Shown here: piece after piece, positions 9,558 to 19,820 of the stretch
Numbering within the stretch: the stretch's first letter is position 1
Layout: the number at the start of each line of letters is the position of its first letter
NCBI RefSeq assembly: GCF_016865525.2
Contig: NZ_CP075169.1
Span: 3,410,337-3,474,336 of the forward strand
Reading direction: 5' to 3'
DNA: 64,000 nucleotides
Origin: Sodalis ligni
GTDB lineage: Bacteria > Pseudomonadota > Gammaproteobacteria > Enterobacterales > Enterobacteriaceae
Notes under the pieces: model-generated
Databases searched by the model: none
What the model saw: the letters and a program-made list of their open reading frames with translations, nothing else
What the model was told of the DNA's origin: nothing
Made by a program: the position numbers and the translations under genes

Positions 9558-11459
9558 CTAGCGGTTTTGCAGAAAATCGATGGCCCGCTGCAGTGAACGG
9601 GTACGGGGGGCCGGCGGCAGGCTTTTAAGAAAGATCTCCCCATAGGGCCGGGTCACCAGACGCTGATCGCAGATAATCAGCACCCCCCTGTCATCACTGT
9701 CACGAATCAACCGGCCCACACCCTGTTTAAGGGCTATCACCGCTTCCGGCACCTGCACCTCGATAAAAGGATCGCCGCCGCGCAGCTGGCAATCCTCCAC
9801 CCGTGCCTTCAATAAGGGATCATCGGGGGACGTAAAAGGCAGTTTATCGATAATAACGCAGGATAGCGCCTCTCCACGCACGTCCACTCCTTCCCAAAAG
9901 CTGTTGGTGGCCACCAGCAAGGCGTTACCGGCGGTCACGAACTGCTCCAACAGCTGGCGCTTGCCGGTTTCGCCCTGCAGCAGCACCGGCAACGTCAGCG
10001 CGGCGCGGAACTCCGCCGCCAGGTCCCGCATCATCTGATGGGAAGTACAGAGGAAAAAACATCGCCCGCGGTTGGCCACGATGACCGGTATCAGCATGCG
10101 CGCCAATTGCACCGCCGCGCCGCGCTGATTGGGTTCGGGTAAAAAACGCGGAACGCACAGCAACGACTGGGAGGCATAGTCAAAAGGACTTGCCAGCAGG
10201 AGGGTCCTGGCATCTTCCAGTCCTATACGCCGGGTAAAGTGATCTAATCGGTCGTTTACCGATAGGGTGGCGGAGGTGAAAATCCAGGTTCCCGCCTTCT
10301 CGCCCATAACCTCGCGAAAGCGATCCGAGACCGATAGCGGCGTCAGGGCGAGGATAAAATGCCGGGCGTTGCATTCGTACCAATAGCTGAAGCCCGGCTC
10401 CTGAATGTTTTTCAAGCGATTGAGACGAGTACGATACAGCGCGGCGCGCTCGAAAGCGGCATCCAGTAAAGCCGACCGCCCAAGAGCCAATTTGGCCACG
10501 TCGTGGCATAATTCCAAGGCATCATCCAGCAGCAGCAGAGCGCGCTGCAGGGAGGGTTGCGCCAGCACATCGCGCAGATTGCCGCGAAAGCCCGGCTCAC
10601 CCAAAGCCAGCCGGAAATCCTGGGTGCGAAACGTCAATTGATCGGCGCTCTTTTGCAACTGAGCCATATCCCGCAGGTCGGTACGGTAGGCCAGGGTCAT
10701 ATCCCGCGCCAAATCCGTCAGTTGCCGGCTGGTGAGCTGCTGACCGAAATACTGGCTGGCGATATCCGGCAGCTGATGCGCTTCATCGAATATCATGACG
10801 TCGCCCTGGGGAATCAGTTCACCAAAGCCCCCTTCTTTCACCACCATGTCCGCCAGGAACAAATGATGGTTCACCACGATGACATCGGCATCCATGGCGT
10901 TACGACGCGCTTTCACCACAAAACACTCTTTGTAGAGCGGGCAGTCGCTTCCCAGGCAGTTATCATTGGTGCTGGTGACCAAAGGCCACACCGGACTGTC
11001 CTCCGGAATGCCGCTGCAGGTAGCGATATCGCCGTCGGTGGTTCGGGACGCCCAACCGCGGACTTCCGCCAGCTCCCCCAGGGTCTCCGGCGCCACGTTG
11101 CCTCCCGCCAGGGTTTGCTGCTCCATCCGTTCCAGGCAGAGATAATTAGACCGCCCTTTCAGCAAAGCGGTAACGCCCAGATATTTCAGCGCCGCGGCGA
11201 CCTTCGGCAGATCGCGGGCATACAGCTGATCCTGTAATGCCTTCGACCCGGTGGAAATAATCACTTTGCGTTTAGCACGCAGCGCCGGCACCAGATAAGC
11301 GTAGGTTTTACCGGTGCCGGTGCCGGCTTCCACTACCAACGGCTGGTGGTTTTCAATGGCTTCTTCAATCGCTTCGGCCATCAGGCGCTGCGACTCGCGG
11401 GGTTTAAAACCGGTGATGGCCGCGGCCAACGCGCCTTCCGGCGCAAAATCATCTGTCAC
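9558..11459 (-). CDS. yoaA: DinG/XPD-family DNA helicase YoaA
   Basis: The protein carries an SF2 XPD-like helicase core: VVEAGTGTGKTYAYL (Walker A), an iron-sulphur region with cysteines at CLERM, CSGIPED and CLGSDCPLYKECF, MIFDEAHQL (DEAH box), and C-terminal motifs NSFWEGVDVRGE and QGVGRLIRD. In E. coli YoaA works with the DNA polymerase III chi subunit in replication repair. I prefer the GTG at 11459 (VTDDFAPEG) because E. coli YoaA starts MTDDFAPDG and this gives 633 aa; an in-frame ATG lies 60 bp upstream. The frame is intact over 1.9 kb. Confidence 0.93.
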   Translation of the reverse strand: MTDDFAPEGALAAAITGFKPRESQRLMAEAIEEAIENHQPLVVEAGTGTGKTYAYLVPALRAKRKVIISTGSKALQDQLYARDLPKVAAALKYLGVTALLKGRSNYLCLERMEQQTLAGGNVAPETLGELAEVRGWASRTTDGDIATCSGIPEDSPVWPLVTSTNDNCLGSDCPLYKECFVVKARRNAMDADVIVVNHHLFLADMVVKEGGFGELIPQGDVMIFDEAHQLPDIASQYFGQQLTSRQLTDLARDMTLAYRTDLRDMAQLQKSADQLTFRTQDFRLALGEPGFRGNLRDVLAQPSLQRALLLLDDALELCHDVAKLALGRSALLDAAFERAALYRTRLNRLKNIQEPGFSYWYECNARHFILALTPLSVSDRFREVMGEKAGTWIFTSATLSVNDRLDHFTRRIGLEDARTLLLASPFDYASQSLLCVPRFLPEPNQRGAAVQLARMLIPVIVANRGRCFFLCTSHQMMRDLAAEFRAALTLPVLLQGETGKRQLLEQFVTAGNALLVATNSFWEGVDVRGEALSCVIIDKLPFTSPDDPLLKARVEDCQLRGGDPFIEVQVPEAVIALKQGVGRLIRDSDDRGVLIICDQRLVTRPYGEIFLKSLPPAPRTRSLQRAIDFLQNR

Positions 11460-11519
11460 ACTGACTCTCTGTGGTTCGGTTGCTGGCGGATTATGCCAAG
11501 TAAGGGGGCTGGAAACCAC

Positions 11520-11983
11520 TATCTACATTCAATTATGGCTGTGGTCAAATAAGCACTACGGCGGGAGCCGCCCCCCTTTGCGGGAGCTCGAGACAATTTA
11601 AGCAGGCTGTTTCAGCGCCATATATCCCTTATCGCCAGCCGGACCATGTAAAGCCGATCATAGCATTTATCACTGATGAAAACGACAGATGATTGGAAGG
11701 ATGAATACGCCTTTAGCAAACGAGTTATCGATGCAAATTCAATAGCGCAGACAAAAACAAAAATTTTAAATCCTTCAAACATGATTTTCAAATATGCAAG
11801 TCTATTATCATTACGGTTCCACAAGGATCATGTATAAAAATTATTAAAATAGCACAGGTAATATTTAATTCATGATAAAGCCCAGATCCTATATTCTGAT
11901 TACATCCGTTTGATACGCAGCTTCCAAGGGCGTAGCACTATGCTATGCTCTGCCGACTCTTTACTGCCAAAAGGCGAGCAGCT
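11520..11983. other. Non-coding gap between yoaA and yoaB
   Basis: This is a 464-bp gap between divergently oriented yoaA and yoaB. The first 90 bp hold a GC-rich imperfect inverted repeat (GGCGGGAGCCGCCCC with GCGGGAGC). The rest is AT-rich and has no convincing gene on either strand. It presumably holds the promoters of both genes. Confidence 0.4.
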
Positions 11984-12329
11984 GTGAATATTCAACGAAT
12001 AGATCCCGGCCCCAGGATGTCGGAAGCGGTCATCCATAACCAGACGCTGTATTATACCTGCGTACCGGAAAATCTGGCCGGCGATGCGGGCGAACAGACC
12101 GCCGACGCGCTGGCGGTTATCGACAGAATGCTTAAACAGGCGGGGTTCCCATAAGACCCGCCCGCTGGACGTGACGATTTTTTTGGCCGATGGCGATGAT
12201 TTTGCCGCGATGGATGCGGCATGGAACGCCTGGGTCGTGCCGGGCTGCGCACCGGTGCGCTGTACCGTCGAGGCCAGGCTGATGAACCCGCTTTATAAGG
12301 TTGAAATCAAGGTCATCGCGGCTATTTGA
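11984..12329 (+). pseudogene. yoaB: RidA-family protein YoaB, frameshifted
   Basis: From a GTG start the sequence reads VNIQRIDPGPRMSEAVIHNQTLYYT...PENLAGDAGEQTADALAVID, then, after one extra base near 12144-12150, LDVTIFLADGDDFAAMDAAWNAWV...APVRCTVEARLMNP. Removing one base gives exactly 114 aa, the length of E. coli YoaB. RidA-family proteins deaminate reactive enamine/imine intermediates; YoaB itself is little characterised. It is the only clear frame-gain lesion in this part of the window. Confidence 0.85.
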
Positions 12330-12398
12330 ACCACGATTGACAAGCAAGAATCGGCGTTAAACCAAACCGTGCCGGGCGGATGGCGCCGGTACCCGGAC

Positions 12399-12656
12399 TC
12401 AGAACTCCTCCTTCTCGTCCACGTCCCAGCTGTTGTCGGGCTGGGCCGCGTTGTCAGCCTCGTCGTCGGCCGGTTCGTCATCTTCGTCGTCATCCCAGCG
12501 TATCGATACCCGTTCACCGGTATGATTGGCGCGAATTTCGGTGGACACCTGCCGGATGGCTTCGCCGCTGCTCATACCTTCAGCCATTAATTCCTGGATG
12601 CGTTCAACCGCCTGCTGCTGCTGTTCATGGGTTAACGCGGGCATATCGGTGAGCAT
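12399..12656 (-). CDS. yoaH: UPF0181 protein YoaH
   Basis: This 85-aa protein starts [20 protein letters not shown] and contains [14 protein letters not shown], matching the YoaH family (59 aa in E. coli). The C-terminus is extended by an acidic stretch ([19 protein letters not shown]). The gene is divergent from pabB, as in E. coli. Function is unknown. Confidence 0.9.
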   Translation of the reverse strand: MLTDMPALTHEQQQQAVERIQELMAEGMSSGEAIRQVSTEIRANHTGERVSIRWDDDEDDEPADDEADNAAQPDNSWDVDEKEEF

Positions 12657-12820
12657 GGTGTTTCTCCAGAGAGGGATCCGGACGTTATTGTCTCACGTTG
12701 GCAACCGACGCGCCAATCAATGCGCCTGCGCCGAACAATGCGCTTTATGTTAGGCCCGTGAACCGCTATCATTCCCTTCGCTTCGTCCGGCGCGCTCAGC
12801 CGGCAAATTGGTTGGAGCCT

Positions 12821-14191
12821 ATGACGACACCGCAATTGATTGATTTACCCTACCACCCCGATGCTTTGGTGACGCTTTTCGCCCCTTACTCCTCACGGCC
12901 GTGGTCGACCCTGCTTCATTCCGGTCACGCCGACCATCCTGACAGCCGTTTCGATATCATGTCGGCGGATCCTGTCGCCACTCTGGTCACCCGCGGAGAC
13001 AGCACGGAAATATCCCGCGCCGGGAGGACCTACAGCAGCGCCGCCGATCCTTTCGCTTTGGTGCGACAGGAGCTGGACGCCGCCGGTATCCATACCGCCC
13101 CCCTGGACAATCTGCCGTTCCTCGGGGGCGCCCTGGGCCTGTTCGGCTATGATCTGGCGCGCAGGCTCGAGTCGCTGCCCCAGCGGGCGCAGCAGGATAT
13201 CCGGCTGCCGGATATGGCGGTGGGCATTTATGACTGGGCGTTGATAGCGGATCATCATCTTCGCCGCCTGACGTTGGTTTGCTACAGAGATGCCCCCCGG
13301 CGGCTGGCTGAGCTTATGTCCTCCGTGAGCGGACCAGCGGCACCGTTCAGGCTGACGACGGCCTGGCGGGCCAATATGACCCGTGAACAGTATGGCGAAA
13401 AATTCCGCCGGGTTCAGCAGCATTTGCTTGCCGGCGATTGTTACCAGGTATGCCTGGCGCAACGTTTTAGCGCCGCTTACAGCGGGGACGAATGGCAGGC
13501 GTTTTGCCATTTGCTGTCATTTAACCGCGCGCCGTTCTCCGCATTTATGCGCCTGTCCGGCCATGGGGTGCTCAGCCTGTCGCCGGAACGCTTTTTGCAG
13601 CTGCGCCACCGGAAGATCCAGACCCGGCCGATAAAAGGCACCCTGCCCCGTCTGGCGGACCCGGAGTCGGATCGTCTTCAGGGTGAAATCCTGGCGGCAT
13701 CGCCGAAAGACCGGGCGGAAAATTTGATGATTGTGGATTTACTGCGCAACGATATCGGCCGCATTGCGGTACCTGGTAGCGTACGGGTGCCGGAACTGTT
13801 TAAGATTGAAGCTTTCCCGGCGGTACACCATATGGTCAGCACCATCACCGCCGAACTGCCCGCCGGTTGCCATCCCTGTTCCCTGCTGCGCGCCTGTTTC
13901 CCCGGCGGATCCATTACCGGCGCGCCCAAGGTGAGCGCAATGAATATCATCGACGCCCTGGAGCCGCAACGGCGCAACGCATGGTGCGGCAGCATCGGTT
14001 ACGTGAGCTTTTGCGGTTCCCTTGACAGCAATATCGCCATTCGCACGCTGCTCACCGAGGAGCAACACATTTTTTGCTGGGCCGGCGGCGGCATTGTGGC
14101 CGACAGCGACGAAGAGGCGGAATATCAGGAAACATTATCGAAATTGGCCACTATCTTACCGCGACTGGAGACGTTGAATGCCGTTGAATGA
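12821..14191 (+). CDS. pabB: Aminodeoxychorismate synthase component I PabB
   Basis: This 456-aa chorismate-binding enzyme has LLHSGHADHPDSRFDI near the start, RPIKGTLPR with the catalytic Lys, and FPGGSITGAPKVSAMNIID and CGSIGYVSFCG in the C-terminal half. With PabA (glutaminase) it converts chorismate to 4-amino-4-deoxychorismate for folate synthesis. I chose the ATG at 12821 (MTTPQLIDLPYHPD) because GGAG sits 5 bp upstream; a longer frame reaches 12698. Compared with E. coli, one residue in the QVNLAQRF motif is Cys (QVCLAQRF). It overlaps nudL by 14 bp. Confidence 0.95.
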   Translation: MTTPQLIDLPYHPDALVTLFAPYSSRPWSTLLHSGHADHPDSRFDIMSADPVATLVTRGDSTEISRAGRTYSSAADPFALVRQELDAAGIHTAPLDNLPFLGGALGLFGYDLARRLESLPQRAQQDIRLPDMAVGIYDWALIADHHLRRLTLVCYRDAPRRLAELMSSVSGPAAPFRLTTAWRANMTREQYGEKFRRVQQHLLAGDCYQVCLAQRFSAAYSGDEWQAFCHLLSFNRAPFSAFMRLSGHGVLSLSPERFLQLRHRKIQTRPIKGTLPRLADPESDRLQGEILAASPKDRAENLMIVDLLRNDIGRIAVPGSVRVPELFKIEAFPAVHHMVSTITAELPAGCHPCSLLRACFPGGSITGAPKVSAMNIIDALEPQRRNAWCGSIGYVSFCGSLDSNIAIRTLLTEEQHIFCWAGGGIVADSDEEAEYQETLSKLATILPRLETLNAVE

Positions 14192-14762
14192 CACTGGACA
14201 AGTTTTGACATTGGCCGATTTCATTACCCGTTTTCAACTGCAGTTGCCCCGCTACAGCGAACCTGCGCGCAATGTCCGCCAGGCGGCGGTGCTGGTGCCG
14301 ATTATCTGCCGGCCGACCCCCACCATGCTGCTGACGCGGCGGTCGGCGGCGCTGCGTAAACATGCCGGCCAGGTGGCTTTCCCGGGGGGTTCCGCTGACC
14401 GGGAGGATGAAAACCTGATTGCCACCGCACTGCGGGAAGCCTGGGAAGAAGTTTCCATTCCCCCCCGGTCGGTGCATATATTGGGACAACTGCCGCCGGT
14501 GGACAGCAGCAGCGGTTTCCAGGTCACGCCGGTAGTGGGGTTGCTCCCCGCGGATACCTGCTTTAACGCCAGCCTGGACGAAGTAGAAGAGATGTTTGAA
14601 ATGCCGTTGAACCAGGCGTTATCGCTGGCCAGCTATACTCCGCTGCAGATTTTGCGGCGCACCCGGCAGTTACAGGTCTATTTTTCCTGGTACCGCAGCC
14701 ATATGGTGTGGGGAATGACCGCACAAATCCTTTACCGCCTGGGGCAGCATATACAGCCCTGA
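14178..14762 (+). CDS. nudL: Nudix CoA diphosphatase NudL
   Basis: This 194-aa protein carries a Nudix box at residues about 70-92 (GGSADREDENL...REAWEEV) preceded by the NudL/CoAse signature LLTRRSAALRKHAGQVAFPGG. Such enzymes are thought to hydrolyse CoA-type diphosphates with Mg2+ or Mn2+. The start codon lies inside the end of pabB, so the two are probably translationally coupled. Intact. Confidence 0.93.
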   Translation: MPLNDTGQVLTLADFITRFQLQLPRYSEPARNVRQAAVLVPIICRPTPTMLLTRRSAALRKHAGQVAFPGGSADREDENLIATALREAWEEVSIPPRSVHILGQLPPVDSSSGFQVTPVVGLLPADTCFNASLDEVEEMFEMPLNQALSLASYTPLQILRRTRQLQVYFSWYRSHMVWGMTAQILYRLGQHIQP

Positions 14763-14972
14763 AACGGCGCCGCGATCCCCGTCACGCCCCACTGAAAAAC
14801 CGCTTCCCAAATATTTTTTTCACGTTAAAATCCTCTGCGTAATCCATTTAATACAGAATATAAACCCATTTATATTTTATTATTTGGTTATTTATATTAC
14901 TTATTCATGTTTTTTTTCTCTTGGAGTTGTCGCTAAGATGCCGGGACCAAACCCAGGAAAGTCAAACGGATG
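14763..14972. other. AT-rich gap upstream of the sdaA leader
   Basis: No gene is seen. The stretch is strongly AT-rich from about 14810 to 14925, with several TATAAT-like hexamers, and is the likely location of the sdaA promoter. Confidence 0.35.
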
Positions 14973-15086
14973 AATGTGAACATTGTAAGAAAGACGCTGA
15001 AGTTAGGGCGCGTTCACATTAGCCACGTTCGGTCTCAATTCCCTAAAGGAGTGGCTAGAAACGCAGCTTCAGCGCTGGTAGACCGA
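14973..15086 (+). ncRNA. Structured sdaA leader with interleaved helices
   Basis: Four sets of perfect complements fit one compact fold. P1 pairs 14973-14981 with 15012-15020 (9 bp). P2 pairs 15021-15026 with 15051-15056 (6 bp, directly abutting P1). P3 pairs 14995-15002, inside the P1 loop, with 15067-15074 (8 bp). P4 pairs 15029-15035, inside the P2 loop, with 15080-15086 (7 bp). P3 and P4 make pseudoknots with the two stacked hairpins. A further hairpin lies at 15130-15147, and sdaA starts at 15271 after GAGGAGAG. I do not recognise the class. It could be a regulatory leader, a riboswitch-like element or an independent sRNA. Confidence 0.5.
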
Positions 15087-15270
15087 GATAAATGATACCT
15101 AGTCCATTAGATTTTATCATGTGAAAGTACGAGCCTGTTTCGGCTTGAGTCATTACAATTAAGGCATTGCCGCCAGACGTGTATATCGCAGGTCATGGGT
15201 TCGCAGACATAGCGATGGCGGAGGCCGTGGAGAGCGACGCTGTGAAGGCAGGCGTTGTGAGGAGAGCAGC

Positions 15271-16632
15271 ATGATAAGCGTTTTCGACATGTTCAAAATC
15301 GGCATCGGGCCGTCCAGTTCCCATACCGTGGGGCCAATGAAGGCCGGTAAACAATTCGCTGACGATCTGGCTGCGAAACAGCTTCTGGGGAGTGTCACCC
15401 GGGTGGCTGTTGAAGTCTATGGCTCGCTTTCGCTGACGGGTAAAGGCCACCATACGGACAGCGCCATCATTCTCGGCCTGGCGGGCAACCGGCCGGATAC
15501 GGTGGATATCGACGCGGCGCCGGCGTTCATTCGCGATGTTGAGCAGCGTCAGCGCCTGCTGTTGGGCGGCACTCATGAAGTGGATTTCCCGCGCCGGGGC
15601 GGCATGATTTTTCACAACGACTGTATGCCGCTCCATGAAAACGCCCTGCGGATTCTCGCTTATGCCGGCGAGGAATGTATTTACAGCCAGACCTACTACT
15701 CGGTTGGCGGGGGATTTATCGTTGACGAGGCCCACTTCGGCCAGCCGGTGCTTGATATCATCAGCGTGCCCCATCCGTTCGATAGCGCCCAACTGCTGCT
15801 GGAACAGTGCAAAAGCACCGGCCTCTCCTTATCCGGTCTGGTCATGCAAAACGAGTTGGCGCTGCACAGCCGCGAGGAAATCGGTGATTATTTTGCCGCT
15901 GTCTGGCAAACCATGCGCGCCTGTATCGACCGCGGACTGAATACCGAAGGGGTGCTGCCCGGTCCGCTGCGGGTACCGCGCCGGGCCGCGGCCTTACGAC
16001 GCATGCTGGTGTCGTCGGATAAACATTCCAACGACCCCATGGTGATAATTGACTGGGTGAATATGTTCGCCCTGGCGGTGAACGAAGAGAATGCCGCCGG
16101 CGGCCGGGTCGTTACCGCCCCCACCAACGGTGCCTGCGGCATTGTGCCGGCGGTTCTGGCCTATTACGATCATTTTATCGAGCCGGTGACGCCGGAAATA
16201 CACCAGCGCTATTTTATGGCCTGCGGCGCGATCGGTATTCTCTATAAGCTGAACGCCTCGATTTCCGGCGCCGAAGTCGGCTGCCAGGGAGAAGTGGGCG
16301 TGGCCTGCTCCATGGCGGCGGCCGGCCTGACCGAATTGATGGGCGGCAGCCCGGAGCAGGTATGCGTGGCGGCGGAAATCGGCATGGAGCATAACCTGGG
16401 GTTGACCTGCGATCCCGTGGCCGGGCAGGTTCAGGTGCCATGCATCGAACGCAACGCCATCGCCTCGGTGAAGGCCATCAATGCGTCGCGCATGGCCTTG
16501 CGGCGTACCAGCGCTCCCCGTGTATCGCTGGATAAAGTCATTGAAACCATGTATGAAACCGGCAAGGATATGAACGCCAAATACCGGGAAACCTCCCGCG
16601 GCGGTTTGGCAATCAAGGTCCAGTGCGACTGA
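15271..16632 (+). CDS. sdaA: L-serine ammonia-lyase SdaA
   Basis: This 453-aa enzyme starts MISVFDMFKIGIGPSSSHTVGPM, with the family's SSSHT motif in the N-terminal domain. The C-terminal catalytic domain contains TNGACGIVPAVLAYY and three cysteines suited to bind the [4Fe-4S] cluster: VGVACSMAAAGL, LTCDPVAGQ and VPCIERNAIA. It converts L-serine to pyruvate and ammonia. A strong ribosome site (GAGGAGAG) precedes the ATG. Intact, and preceded by the unusual structured leader. Confidence 0.96.
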   Translation: MISVFDMFKIGIGPSSSHTVGPMKAGKQFADDLAAKQLLGSVTRVAVEVYGSLSLTGKGHHTDSAIILGLAGNRPDTVDIDAAPAFIRDVEQRQRLLLGGTHEVDFPRRGGMIFHNDCMPLHENALRILAYAGEECIYSQTYYSVGGGFIVDEAHFGQPVLDIISVPHPFDSAQLLLEQCKSTGLSLSGLVMQNELALHSREEIGDYFAAVWQTMRACIDRGLNTEGVLPGPLRVPRRAAALRRMLVSSDKHSNDPMVIIDWVNMFALAVNEENAAGGRVVTAPTNGACGIVPAVLAYYDHFIEPVTPEIHQRYFMACGAIGILYKLNASISGAEVGCQGEVGVACSMAAAGLTELMGGSPEQVCVAAEIGMEHNLGLTCDPVAGQVQVPCIERNAIASVKAINASRMALRRTSAPRVSLDKVIETMYETGKDMNAKYRETSRGGLAIKVQCD

Positions 16633-16665
16633 GTGCGTCGAGAAGAAGACCCAATGGGTCTGGGT

Positions 16666-18204
16666 CTATTCTTCTTCCGAACCGGGCAATGGCGCGATAC
16701 GTTCAATCTTCACCAGTTCAATGCGGTATTCCAGCATCTGTATGATGGTAAAGCGCCATGGTCCTATAATGATTACTTCCCCAACGGTGGGCATCTGATC
16801 CCGCTCGTGCAGCAGCATGCCCGCCAGTGACGCCATAGTATGATGCGTAACCAAGTCATCGCCGAGAGCCTGCTGCAGGGCATGCAAATCGGTGCCGCCT
16901 TTTACCAGCCAGCCATCTTCCTCCGCCACGATATCCGGCGTTTCATCTTCGTCGGGAAACTCGCCGGCAATGGCTTCCAACACATCCAGCGGCGTCACCA
17001 GCCCCTGAATCACGCCGAACTCATTGGTCACCACCACCAGGCTGCCTTTAGCCCGGCGGAGCACCCCCAGCAGATTGAGCACATCCAGGGTTTCCGGCAC
17101 CACGATAGCCGGGTTTTGCGCGGCGTAGGCGCTGATATCCTCGCCGTTATCCAGCGCCACCAACAGATCCTTGGCGCGGACTACTCCCAGAAGCTGGTTA
17201 AGTTCCCCGTCGCATACCGGGAACATGCTATGGGGGGTGGACAGCAATGTGGCCCGTAATTCCTCCACCGAGCGCCGGCAATCCACCCAGGATATTTCAT
17301 TACGGGGCGTCATCACGCTGCGCAAGGAGCGGGAAGAGAGCGACAGAACGCCGGTTATCATATAGCGCTCCTCGTCCACAAAGGGTTTAGGACTATCTGC
17401 TGTTTCCTCTGAGTTCTCGCGCCGGGTCCGGTCGCCACCCATCAGTCTGAAAATCGCCTCGGCGGTACGTTCCCGTATCGGCAACCGAGACTGATTTTTC
17501 ATAAAATTATGCCGGGCAATCTGATTGAACATCTCGATAAGCACCGAGAAACCAATGGCGGCATACAGATATCCTTTCGGAATATGAAAGCCGAACCCTT
17601 CCGCAATCAGGCTTAACCCTATCATCAGCAGAAAACTTAAGCACAGCACCACGACAGTGGGATGGGCGTTCACAAACCGGGTCAGGGCTTTGGAAGCCAG
17701 CAGCATAATGCCCATGGCAACAACCACGGCGGTCATCATTACCGGCAGGTTGTTGACCATCCCCACCGCGGTAATAACCGCATCCAGGGAGAATACCGCG
17801 TCCAGAATCACAATCTGCGCTACTACCGACCAAAACCCGGCATAATTCCGGTTGGCGCTGCCGTGTTCCTGATTTTCCAGCCGCTCGTGCAGTTCCACCG
17901 TGGCCTTGAACAGCAAAAAAAGGCCGCCTGTCAACAAAATCAGATCCCGGCCGGAAAATTCAAACATTGCCACCGAAATCAACGGACGGGTCAAGGTCAC
18001 CATCCACGAGATAAGCGACAGCAATGCCAAACGCATCAGCAGCGCCAGTCCCAGGCCAATCAACCGCGCTTTGTCACGCCTTTTCGGCGGCAATTTTTCG
18101 GCCAATATGGCGATGAACACCAGATTATCGATGCCGAGCACGATTTCCAGTAGAATAAGGGTCAGCAAACCGACCCAGAGAGTGGGATCCATCAGCAAGT
18201 CCAT
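16666..18204 (-). CDS. yoaE: TerC/CBS-domain inner-membrane protein YoaE
   Basis: An N-terminal TerC-type membrane domain ([40 protein letters not shown]) is followed by tandem CBS domains ([20 protein letters not shown]) and a CorC/HlyC-type transporter-associated domain ([20 protein letters not shown]). It is 512 aa from the ATG at 18204, matching E. coli YoaE (518 aa); a longer frame to 18363 looks like upstream non-coding sequence. TerC proteins are linked to metal export or metalation; the substrate of YoaE is uncertain. It is convergent with sdaA. Confidence 0.92.
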   Translation of the reverse strand: MDLLMDPTLWVGLLTLILLEIVLGIDNLVFIAILAEKLPPKRRDKARLIGLGLALLMRLALLSLISWMVTLTRPLISVAMFEFSGRDLILLTGGLFLLFKATVELHERLENQEHGSANRNYAGFWSVVAQIVILDAVFSLDAVITAVGMVNNLPVMMTAVVVAMGIMLLASKALTRFVNAHPTVVVLCLSFLLMIGLSLIAEGFGFHIPKGYLYAAIGFSVLIEMFNQIARHNFMKNQSRLPIRERTAEAIFRLMGGDRTRRENSEETADSPKPFVDEERYMITGVLSLSSRSLRSVMTPRNEISWVDCRRSVEELRATLLSTPHSMFPVCDGELNQLLGVVRAKDLLVALDNGEDISAYAAQNPAIVVPETLDVLNLLGVLRRAKGSLVVVTNEFGVIQGLVTPLDVLEAIAGEFPDEDETPDIVAEEDGWLVKGGTDLHALQQALGDDLVTHHTMASLAGMLLHERDQMPTVGEVIIIGPWRFTIIQMLEYRIELVKIERIAPLPGSEEE

Positions 18205-18763
18205 GGTGAACTCCGCAACGATAGCCGGGTTACGGGAAGCGCCGGGAGCAGAAACGGCAAACCGGCGCGCCGGGAGAGGAACAGCACGCATTCGCCCGAT
18301 GCCGGGGAAATAGAGAGAAACGGGTGGGGATACGATTCGGCAAGGCCGATAAATCAACATCAACGTTAAACGTTTTTCGGTGACAGTCCATAGGGGGGGC
18401 TGCGGCCCTTCGCTCCTAACAAATATGTAAATTTTACTTTAACAGGGATGTTGGAAAAGGCATAAAACTTTTTGTCTAAAAGATGTCATCACCCTCGTCT
18501 ACACTGCTTTGTGCGATGATTCGTTTTCTCATGCACAAATAACTGAGCGCCGTCACAATTTTTATTTTTTTACACACTAAAATAAATCGCGTTTAACCGC
18601 TATTGAATCGGTTATCTACCTGAATCAATTCATTCTAAATGGCGGACATCAAACAGGGTGGCTTGGTACCCTGGCTAAGAAGTATAACCACCGACAAATT
18701 TGCTTTTCATCACAGCGGGTGGCTTTACTGCTTAACCCAATTTGTTAACAGAGGAGGTATCCA
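18205..18763. other. yoaE-manX intergenic regulatory region
   Basis: This is a 559-bp divergent region with no gene. It is AT-rich from about 18420 to 18720. The segment 18505-18565 contains TGTGCGATGATTCG and GCCGTCACA, which resemble halves of CRP-like sites, but I cannot assign a perfect site. The man operon ribosome site AGGAGGT sits at about 18753-18759. Confidence 0.35.
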
Positions 18764-19730
18764 GTGAGTATTGCTATCGTAATTGGCACTCACGGGTCAG
18801 CGGCCGAACAACTACTTAAAACGGCTGAAATGATATTGGGCGAACAGAGCAACGTCGCCTGGATTGATTTTGTTCCCGGGAAAACGCTGAGACATTGATT
18901 GAAAATATACGGCAAAGTTAGCACATCTAGATACCAAGGAAGGAGTCCTGTTTCTGGTGGATACCTGGGGAGGCAGTCCGTTCAATGCCGCCAGCCGTAT
19001 CGTCGTAGATAAAGAAAACTACGAAGTTATTACCGGCGTCAATATCCCCATGCTCGCCGAAACCTTTATGGCGCGTGATGATAACCCTGCCTTTGGGGAA
19101 TTGGTAAAGATTGCGTTGGAAACCGGACGTGCCGGCGTGAAGGCTTTGAAAGCGCCGGAACTGAACGTTGAAACACCGTTGGCATCCCCTGCCCCGAGAC
19201 AGGCCGCAGCGGCGCCGGTTCATCCGTCCGCCGGCGGACATATGACCATCGCCCTGGCGCGTATCGATGATCGGCTGATTCACGGTCAAGTCGCCACTCG
19301 CTGGACGAAGGAGACCAATGTCAAACGTATCATCGTTATCAGCGACGAGGTTGCCGCCGATACCGTGCGCAGGACCTTGTTAACCCAGGTGGCGCCTCCA
19401 GGGGTAACCGCCCATGTGGTTGATGTGGCAAAGGCTATTCGTGTTTATGAAAACCCGAACTATGCAAAAGACCGCGTGATGCTCTTGTTCACCAATCCCA
19501 CCGATGTGCTGCGTGTGGTTGAAGGCGGGGTAAAAATCACGTCGGTCAATATCGGCGGTATGGCCTTCCGTCAAGGCAAAACCCAGGTCAACGGCGCGAT
19601 TTCCGTGAGCGATGAAGATATTGCCGCGTTCCACAAGCTGAATGATTTAGGGATCGAACTGGAAGCCCGTAAGGTTTCATCAGATAACCCATTAAAAGTT
19701 ATGGATTTAATCACCAAACTCGGTAAATAA
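18764..19730 (+). pseudogene. manX: Mannose PTS EIIAB (ManX), two frameshifts
   Basis: From a GTG with a strong AGGAGGT site the sequence reads SIAIVIGTHGSAAEQLLKTA (EIIA, phospho-His in GTHG). The frame then slips twice before VDTWGGSPFNAASRIVV: once at a G run (18881-18883) and once at an A run near 18901-18905. Adding one base to each restores FVPGENAETLIEKYTAKLAHLD and a 322-aa protein (E. coli 323). The EIIB part (RIDDRLIHGQVATRW, with its phospho-His) is in one frame to 19730. ManX phosphorylates hexoses entering through ManYZ. manY and manZ just downstream are intact, which makes this lesion surprising. Confidence 0.85.
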
Positions 19731-19820
19731 ATTTTCGCCGTGAAAAACTAACAATCAAGAGCGTATGTATTTCAAAGAAATAATTTACCGCTCTCTTACG
19801 TTTGTCTGAGGAGAAGTACA

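Noticed and set aside
18500..18570. A perfect CRP site upstream of manX
   Set aside because: Only half-site-like motifs (TGTGCGA, CGTCACA) at unsuitable spacing could be seen, so no operator is called.
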